Assembly (NCBI GenBank): GCA_030734395.1
Contig: JAUZTG010000016.1
Span: forward strand, 1,674,001-1,738,000
Source: Sarocladium kiliense
Taxonomy: Eukaryota > Ascomycota > Sordariomycetes > Hypocreales > Sarocladiaceae
Direction of reading: 5' to 3'
Length of the DNA stretch: 64,000 nt
Below the pieces are notes generated by a model, which was given only the letters and a program-made list of their open reading frames with translations, made no database searches and had not been told where the DNA came from. This document shows, one piece after another, positions 57,761 through 64,000 of the stretch; position 1 is the first letter of the stretch; each line of letters starts with the position of its first letter. A program made the position numbers and the translations under genes.

Positions 57761-60700
57761 CCAGCATAAGACTTTACTTAACATTTTCTCAGAACAAAGT
57801 CAACAGTGCGAAGCTCTACCAGAGTTCGAAGCACGAGATACGTAAACCACTACCCTGCACCATGTGCAGCAGCCATTGCTTCAAGCCCAAGCTGGCTGCT
57901 AAACAACCTAACATAAACAACTGGCGTGAGACCTTGAAACGCAAAAGGGCACGTGCAAAACGCCTCGCATTCCTGTCAAAGGCTGCCTCACACACCGCAA
58001 AGAAGCAAAATGACGCAAAAGAAGCAATCAGGGTTTTTGGGTCGCGGTTTCTATTACGGATTGTGGCTTGTCTCAATCTGACGCGCCTGCGATGGAATGT
58101 TCGCTATAAGGGTGAGACATTCTGCTGCCTTGTTAATTCCCACATGGCACCGCGTAGCTTGGAGGGGCGGGTTCCTTCTCGTTTGCTGACACCGGAGCGC
58201 GGAGAGGCCGCAGTTTTGATGCATTGCTCAGTGAGAGGCTTTGCTTCGGAATGTGGAAGGGGACTTTGTGATCGAGACAAGGCGCGGTCAAGGTGCGGTG
58301 ATGGGGTGTGCTTTGCTGGTCTTGCCTGCTGTCAAGTGTTGTGAGCCAGGGTGCTTTGTTGGTCCAATGATCCCGGAGGTAAGCAAGCATGGATCCGTGG
58401 AAGGCTACATTTTGTGTGAGCATGCCCCCCTCGCCGGTACGACTGTGTTCACGGACCGCGCCCCGAAGAGCAGCAAACCTGTCAATCATCTCCCGACTTG
58501 GTAGAATACCAGCCAGAGAGCGACTTGGTCATATGTTAGCTGTTCAATACCTCGAGGCCTTGGCTACCACCATGCCGAATATTCCGAACCGTAAGATGGG
58601 CTCTGTTCAATGCGGTAGTCAGGACTGTCGCTCGCTGCCGGGGCACATCTAATCTTAACAACTTTGATCGCGATTTGCAAGGATTAATCCGGTGGAAGCG
58701 AGGTGAGCATTATGCTTGTTCTCCATGTCACATCAAGCTTCTCCACGGGGCAGTCACCCGTCTGTATGATCCTCAGTCGGGCAAGGCAACAGCCATTGTT
58801 AGAGGGGAGCAGCTTGTGCCCTTGGCAATCAATTTACCTTCCGTCAAGTAGAGCTTGAATCAACAGGAGATATACAAGCACTCAGACCTTCACGCTCATC
58901 ATCTGCAAGGAGAAAGCACAACTGTCAATAGCACGCCCAGCGGAGGCACAGCATTGCCCCTGGCCGCCAAGGCTCACGGCCCAAGCATCTGTTAGTGGAG
59001 CAGGATATTCAGCCCCGTCTTGCTGCCAGGTACCGATTTGGAACGCGGCCGTGTGAACCCACAAGATGGGATGGTGAGATGTTGACCAGGCCCAGCACGG
59101 CAAGTTCCCCGGCTGAGCGACCTGTCCAGGATGTTGCAGGTGGTCTGGCATGCTGAGCGCGAAGAAAGTATCTGTCCCCACGAACACTTTGCACGGTGGT
59201 GGCGCGTGCATAGGTTGCCGCATTGAGTCTGTCCGTGCATGTACTCAGGTTCAGTTGAGCCAGTTGAGGGTGCGGTAGGCGGTGCAGACAGACCTGAGAG
59301 CTATCTGCGTTGCAAACAGTGGGCGAAGGGACTAGAGAAAGGATTGTGTCGGCTGGCAGTCCGTGTTCCATACCAACCGGAGGCGTTTGTGTTTCTTGTG
59401 GCGCCTACCACGGACTTGTGCTGTGCTTCCGAGTGCTGGCACGCATCCTGCTCCATAACAGGAGGTGACGTGACGAACGCGCCCGGGCTGGGGACCGACT
59501 GACTCAAGAAGTGTGAGAGAAAAAGCGGTATGGTGTCTACTACGGAGTAGGTAGTGAATGTGAGCGAAATGGAGCTTGATGGGGAAGGATTCGCCAGAGA
59601 ATCGCGGTGCAGCGTGGGATTCATCTTCGCTCATTGACTTCAGGAGAGCAATAAGAAACCTGGATGGACGGATTGATCCCTTGAGAAGGTACGTACCTCC
59701 CTCGCGTGGTCCAAGACCAATGAGGGCTTGCAGACGTTTGATTAAACCCCACTTCCATGGGACCTCGGAGACCCGCCCGCAGAGCCATTGTCTGCAACTC
59801 GCAGTCGCACGGGCTTTCTGCGATGGCGGTACCTAGATTTGGTGTGTAGACTTGCCGGTGGTGCAGGTATCGCGCTATCGATATGTAGTGACCCTGTTCC
59901 TGGAAGGAGCCACTGTTTGCCGCTCCACCACCTGCCTGCACCACAACAGCACCACACCACTACCACCGTCCGCTGCAGCCACTGCAGCTCTCCCTGCTCA
60001 GTGCCGCCAGCCCCTTTGTTACCGGACGCTGCATACTGTAGTATTGTGTCAGTGGACTCTTGAAGCCTGAGCAGGTTTATGACCAGCCGCGTTCGAGTCA
60101 AGAGCCTTTTCGCAATTTCCGGGGGATGCAACCCCCGAAAGAACTCCCCTGTGTGAATCTTTCCTCTCAGCTTCTTCAGTGCCCCGGACATGGTGGACAT
60201 CAACACAAGCTCGCCAATTCGGGGCAGTGCTGACGAGATGAGCGAGCTTGGTGGTAGCACGATACCTCTCCAGGGCAGCCATTAACTGTGTAATGGCCCT
60301 GTACTACTCCATCTTGGGAAAGTGGCTCCCCCTGAGTGCCACCTGACAATGGCACTGTGATTATTGCTAATAGCTCAGAGCTCTCGCATGATGGTGCACT
60401 GTCGCTCACTGGTGGCAATACGCGCTGGCCTCATTTCGTATTTGGCACATCATCAAATGCCAGCCAGCGCGTGCCCAGCCTCCTGCCCAACAAACAATGA
60501 CTCCTGGTCTGGTCAGGGATCACCTCAGAACCGTGACAGAGGTTGGAATGCGGAACTACGCGAGATGCTGCGTTCCAGTTAATCGCTCTGCAAACCCCGC
60601 CTCTGCGAGACACGATGTCGATTGTGGCGGGCGGGATGAAGACAGCTAGAAACAAGGAACACGCAAGCAATGGGGACACCCGGCCGTTAGGCGTTCTGCA

Positions 60701-62076
60701 TTGAGTTTCGAACAAAAAACAGTAGTGAAATGACGATCATCTGGCCCGGGGTGTTTGATACTATGAAGAGCCGCCTGTGTGAGATTGGTAGCGGCACACT
60801 TTAGCGCTACCGAGCGGCACTTTCAGGGCACACATGCGCCGCCGTTTCAGGCCCGTGGTGTCCACCGCTCAGAGCCCGCCATTTGATCGTTTGGAAGTGA
60901 ATTGATCATTTTTGGACCATTGAGAGTGCTTGTTAGGCTCCATAGCGTCCTATTAGGGTACCCCTCCGTCTCTGCTCAATTCAGGTACGAGAGATGAAGG
61001 CAGGGGCTGCGTGGGCTCGCTGATGGAGGGTGGAGTGGCATTGCGCTGCACTATCACCATCCCTGCCCTGGACGTTCAAGCCCTGTGCCTGGCTAACATC
61101 TGTTAAGGACCCGCACCACCGAACGCGACGACACCTAAGCTTTGCTCGTTGTTTCTACCCGCCCCTCTTCCTCGCATTCTCCCCATCTCAGTTCTTCCCC
61201 CCTTCGCGTCCACAACGCTTCCATCCCTGTCGCTTGTTACATTGCACCCTTGTCTCTTCCTTGTCTCTCCCCTGTTGCTCGTTTTCTAGGCTCTGCCTGG
61301 TTGCTTGTCTCTCATTCTGCGTGGCGTCGCCCTCCAATCCTTTCCCTTTTCTCTCTCTCTCCTCCTCCTCTTTTCTTCCTTCTTGCTCTTGCTTTCCCTC
61401 CCACCGACTGCCAGCCCGACAAGCCCCCTTCTCAAGGCGAAAGTCGATCACCTTCCCTTCAACCTCTTGACAACTTACGGAGCTCGAAATCTTCGCTGGT
61501 TTCAGTTCCTTCGGCTCTGCTCCTCTTCGCCTCGATTCGATTCGATTAGGACGACGACAACCTCCCGAGGTTCCCGTTCGACGACTGAATGTTTCGACAT
61601 TTGTAACGACCAACAACCGGAAAGCCTCTGAGGGTTACTCATCACGAGCTGCGACGAAGACGATCGGATCGATCTTTCGAATTTCTGCGGCATCATTCTG
61701 ACGATTTTTCGTCACGTCACTCATTTACAACCTGCACATATGCACACCACAGCCTACGCACTTCACAAATAGATGTGAGTTGCCATTGATGCTGTAACAC
61801 GCACCTCGAACGACGGCAGTGACCAGGCAATGGATCAACTTGATGCTGGCTGTAATCTTGGAGCCTGATCCTGATTTTCCAACAATATCACTGGCGTTTG
61901 GCGGCGGCGTTTGGCAATGAGACAGAGAGAATGACGCTAATATCAACCATCAGATACACTCGTTGACTCTCAAGTCAAGTACATTCGTTCTGCTACACCC
62001 TGACAGTAAGAACAAGTCCGGCATGGCTATGTCCTCATCGATCCTGACTTTCGTGCAGTACATCTGAACCAAAACA
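57420..62076. other. Gene-poor region and long MSB2 leader
   Basis: About 4.7 kb without a supported gene. It contains an A33 tract at 57727-57759. Frames on both strands are overlapping and unrecognised; an ATG frame on the minus strand at 60200 (MSTMSGALKKLRGKIHTG...) looks protein-like for 60 codons but has no family. From about 61140 the sequence is strongly pyrimidine-rich, fitting the promoter or long 5' leader of MSB2. A leader intron ending near 62060 (CAG) is possible. Confidence 0.4.
57727..57759 (+). repeat. Homopolymer tract of 33 A
   Basis: An uninterrupted A33. It could be a slippage tract or the tail of an old retroposed sequence on the plus strand; no target-site duplication was evident by eye. 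Confidence 0.7.
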
Positions 62077-64000
62077 ATGAGGACGCAACCATGGGTTCTG
62101 GCTTCGGCCTTGGCCCTCGTTGCTTCTGTGGCGTCTGCTCAGCCTGAGCAGCGTCCGCGCATTTACTACCCCCGCGCTGTCAAGCGTCAAATTGCCAACT
62201 CCACAACCGACGAGCTTCCTGAGCCTGCTTCGACGACTACCATCCAATCCTCCACTCGCCGAGGTCTACTGGATGACCTCCTTGACGGTGTGCTTGGCAG
62301 CGACTCGACCTCATCAACTGGCCGCTCTCGCGAAACCACAACTGATGACGATGAGGACGATGAGACTACCAACGGGGGCGGTATCATCATCGGACCTACT
62401 GGCATCAAGATTCCCGGTCTTGAGCCGACTGAGACGACCGAGACCGAGACTGAGACTGAGAAGGGTAGCTCGAAGACACCTACTGGTACCCCCACGGATT
62501 CCTCTTCCTCTGCCTCCAAGACTGCGTCCAGCTCCAGTTCCAGCTCCACGAAGCTGATCGATCTCGACCCCATAGTCTCAGAGCTGCTGCCTGACCCGAC
62601 GACCAATGGCACCGATGAGGCGACTGCTACTGCCACCTCAACATCAGCTTCTGACAGCGACGGCTCTGCATCCAGCTCTAGCACTGGGCTCATCGATGAT
62701 CTCACGACGCTTCTTCCGCCTGTGAGCGAGACTTCGACCAGCGCTGGTGAGGAGTCAACTGCAACTTCCGATGTCCCAGTGAGCTCGACTTCTGAGCCCC
62801 CGCTCACCCCAACTCCTCAGCCTCCGAGCAGCACCGAAATTCCGTCCAGCACCCTGGAGCCACCTCCGGAGGAGTCTAGCACTATCATTAGCTCTGACAT
62901 CCCCATTGACACTCCAGTCACGCCTCTTCCATCCAGCACCGCTAGCGAGACAACTGAGGTCCCTGTCACCAACACCACAGAGCCCACCGACACTGAGGAC
63001 GTGACCACTGCTGCTGAAACCACTCTGGATGAGCCAGTCGCCACTCCCACTTCAGTAGAGTCTGATGTTCCTGTCTTGACTACTCCTGAACCAGAGCCGA
63101 CCACCCTTTCCACTGTTGCTCCTTCCAAGGCCGTGTCCACAGACGAGCCTGAGCCGACTCAGACTGAGCCCAGCGAGGACGACTGGCTCCCTTCCACTAT
63201 CGTTCAGGAGGCCACAAGCTTCAGCTTCGAGCGCCCGACGGCTGAGCCTACTGGCACTGCCACTGCCATCCCCAGCAACATTCCTAAGGTCATCCTTCCG
63301 GATGAGCCCGATATCAAGCAGCCCGACGGCACCACCGCCATTCAAATCGGTTTCCTCTACCCCTTGAACTGGAACTTTGTTTCCAAGAGCGGCGTTGCTG
63401 CTGCCCAGGTGTTCAAGTGGCTTCCCGATGCGCTTGCCTACGCTGGAGAGTTCCCTACCAGGAACGTAGTCGTCACCAAGCTTGTTCCCCTAGACACCAA
63501 CAACAAGTGGGGTTACATGACCACCATCGCCAAGGTTTGGTATCCTACTGATCAGCTGGATGGTCTCCAAATGCAGCTCGGCGCTGCCAACTCTCGTCTG
63601 TACAACAACGAGAAGGATATCGTCAACTCCCTGACCGCAAACATCAACCGAAACATTGACCTCTTCGGCAACATTGAGGAGGAGAATGGCGATGCCAACC
63701 GCGGTGATGATACCAGTGGCAACGGTGGCGATGACACCTTTGATGATAATGATAACAGCAGCACTACCGCCGAGGATAGAGCTCGCACTGCCGGTATTGC
63801 CGTTGGTGCGCTGTCCCTGGCTGGTCTGTATGGAGCTGCTATGTTCATCGTTGCTCGTCGCTACAAGCGCAAGCGCCAGGGCCACCAGCGCGCCAGCTCT
63901 CTGACCAGCTCTCAGGCCTCTTCGGAGATGCGTTACACTGGTGCTGGTAGCCCTGCCCTTATGGGCGGTGCCCTCCTGAGCCGTGATGTCTCGAGCTACG
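62077..64000 (+). CDS. MSB2: Signalling mucin MSB2 (3' end beyond window)
   Basis: Cell-surface mucin that feeds the Fus3/Kss1-type and Hog1 MAP kinase pathways and in plant pathogens helps surface sensing. The frame is open from the ATG at 62077 to the right edge (641 codons). A signal peptide (MRTQPWVLASALALVASVASA) precedes about 390 residues of Ser/Thr/Pro/Glu-rich mucin sequence. The positively conserved ectodomain starts near AIQIGFLYPLNWNFV and runs through WGYMTTIAKVWYP, then a short acidic region. One membrane helix follows (about IAVGALSLAGLYGAAMFIVA), then a cytosolic basic RRYKRKRQ and Ser-rich tail. The IQIGFLYPLN block before the membrane is characteristic of Msb2 orthologues. 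The missing tail is probably about 100-200 residues. Confidence 0.88.
   Translation, partial: MRTQPWVLASALALVASVASAQPEQRPRIYYPRAVKRQIANSTTDELPEPASTTTIQSSTRRGLLDDLLDGVLGSDSTSSTGRSRETTTDDDEDDETTNGGGIIIGPTGIKIPGLEPTETTETETETEKGSSKTPTGTPTDSSSSASKTASSSSSSSTKLIDLDPIVSELLPDPTTNGTDEATATATSTSASDSDGSASSSSTGLIDDLTTLLPPVSETSTSAGEESTATSDVPVSSTSEPPLTPTPQPPSSTEIPSSTLEPPPEESSTIISSDIPIDTPVTPLPSSTASETTEVPVTNTTEPTDTEDVTTAAETTLDEPVATPTSVESDVPVLTTPEPEPTTLSTVAPSKAVSTDEPEPTQTEPSEDDWLPSTIVQEATSFSFERPTAEPTGTATAIPSNIPKVILPDEPDIKQPDGTTAIQIGFLYPLNWNFVSKSGVAAAQVFKWLPDALAYAGEFPTRNVVVTKLVPLDTNNKWGYMTTIAKVWYPTDQLDGLQMQLGAANSRLYNNEKDIVNSLTANINRNIDLFGNIEEENGDANRGDDTSGNGGDDTFDDNDNSSTTAEDRARTAGIAVGALSLAGLYGAAMFIVARRYKRKRQGHQRASSLTSSQASSEMRYTGAGSPALMGGALLSRDVSSY

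Noticed and set aside
57694..58344. 216-codon plus-strand frame with a poly-lysine start
   Set aside because: The lysines are the A33 tract; the rest has no family features.
59742..60260. 172-codon minus-strand frame
   Set aside because: Upstream start is GTG; the ATG-started part (60200) looks protein-like for about 60 codons but then becomes low-complexity.
62187..62807. 206-codon frame antisense to MSB2
   Set aside because: Mirror of Ser/Thr/Glu repeat codons; the MSB2 reading has signal peptide, ectodomain and membrane helix.
1..64000. CRISPR arrays, insertion sequences, operons
   Set aside because: None seen; intron-rich genes and single-gene promoters show a eukaryotic genome.

Overview
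The window is nuclear DNA of a filamentous ascomycete. The genes have short introns (about 40-115 bases) with GTRNGY-like donors and CTAAC-like branch points. The gene set (RNA polymerase I subunit, ARL8, proteasome beta1, MSB2 mucin, Zn2Cys6 regulators, WSC protein) is typical of Pezizomycotina. A CBM1-tagged pectate lyase, a cutinase and a tyrosinase suggest a plant-associated species, possibly a dothideomycete; that last step is inference. Exon structures were built by hand from open frames, splice signals and family alignment known to me, and all close in frame.

Layout. 0-9 kb: edge of an MFS transporter, a low-specificity threonine aldolase with a mitochondrial-type leader, a GT17 glycosyltransferase and the small GTPase ARL8. 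12-16 kb: RPA135. 16.4-17.5 kb: two intron-containing elongator tRNA-Met genes beside a 21-bp tandem repeat. 18-24 kb: a secreted tyrosinase, a small secreted repeat protein with a broken frame, and an ADC-like conserved protein. 24-36 kb: a Pho80-type cyclin, a CBM1-PL1 pectate lyase, proteasome PRE3, an ERV2-type sulfhydryl oxidase and a WSC-domain GPI protein.

39.5-51.3 kb holds the most interesting block, a compact quinate/shikimate catabolic cluster: Zn2Cys6 regulator, FMN old-yellow-enzyme, Gfo/Idh/MocA oxidoreductase, type II 3-dehydroquinase (qutE type), quinate permease (qutD type) and 3-dehydroshikimate dehydratase (qutC type). The usual qutB dehydrogenase and the qutA/qutR regulators are not in the window. 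The proposed logic is import of quinate, oxidation to 3-dehydroquinate (perhaps by the Gfo/Idh protein), dehydration to 3-dehydroshikimate, and dehydration to protocatechuate.

52.7-57.4 kb: a cutinase, then a kelch protein and a second Zn2Cys6 regulator diverging from a 356-bp promoter that holds a perfect CGG-N3-CCG palindrome. 57.4-62 kb is gene-poor. From 62 kb the signalling mucin MSB2 runs off the right edge.
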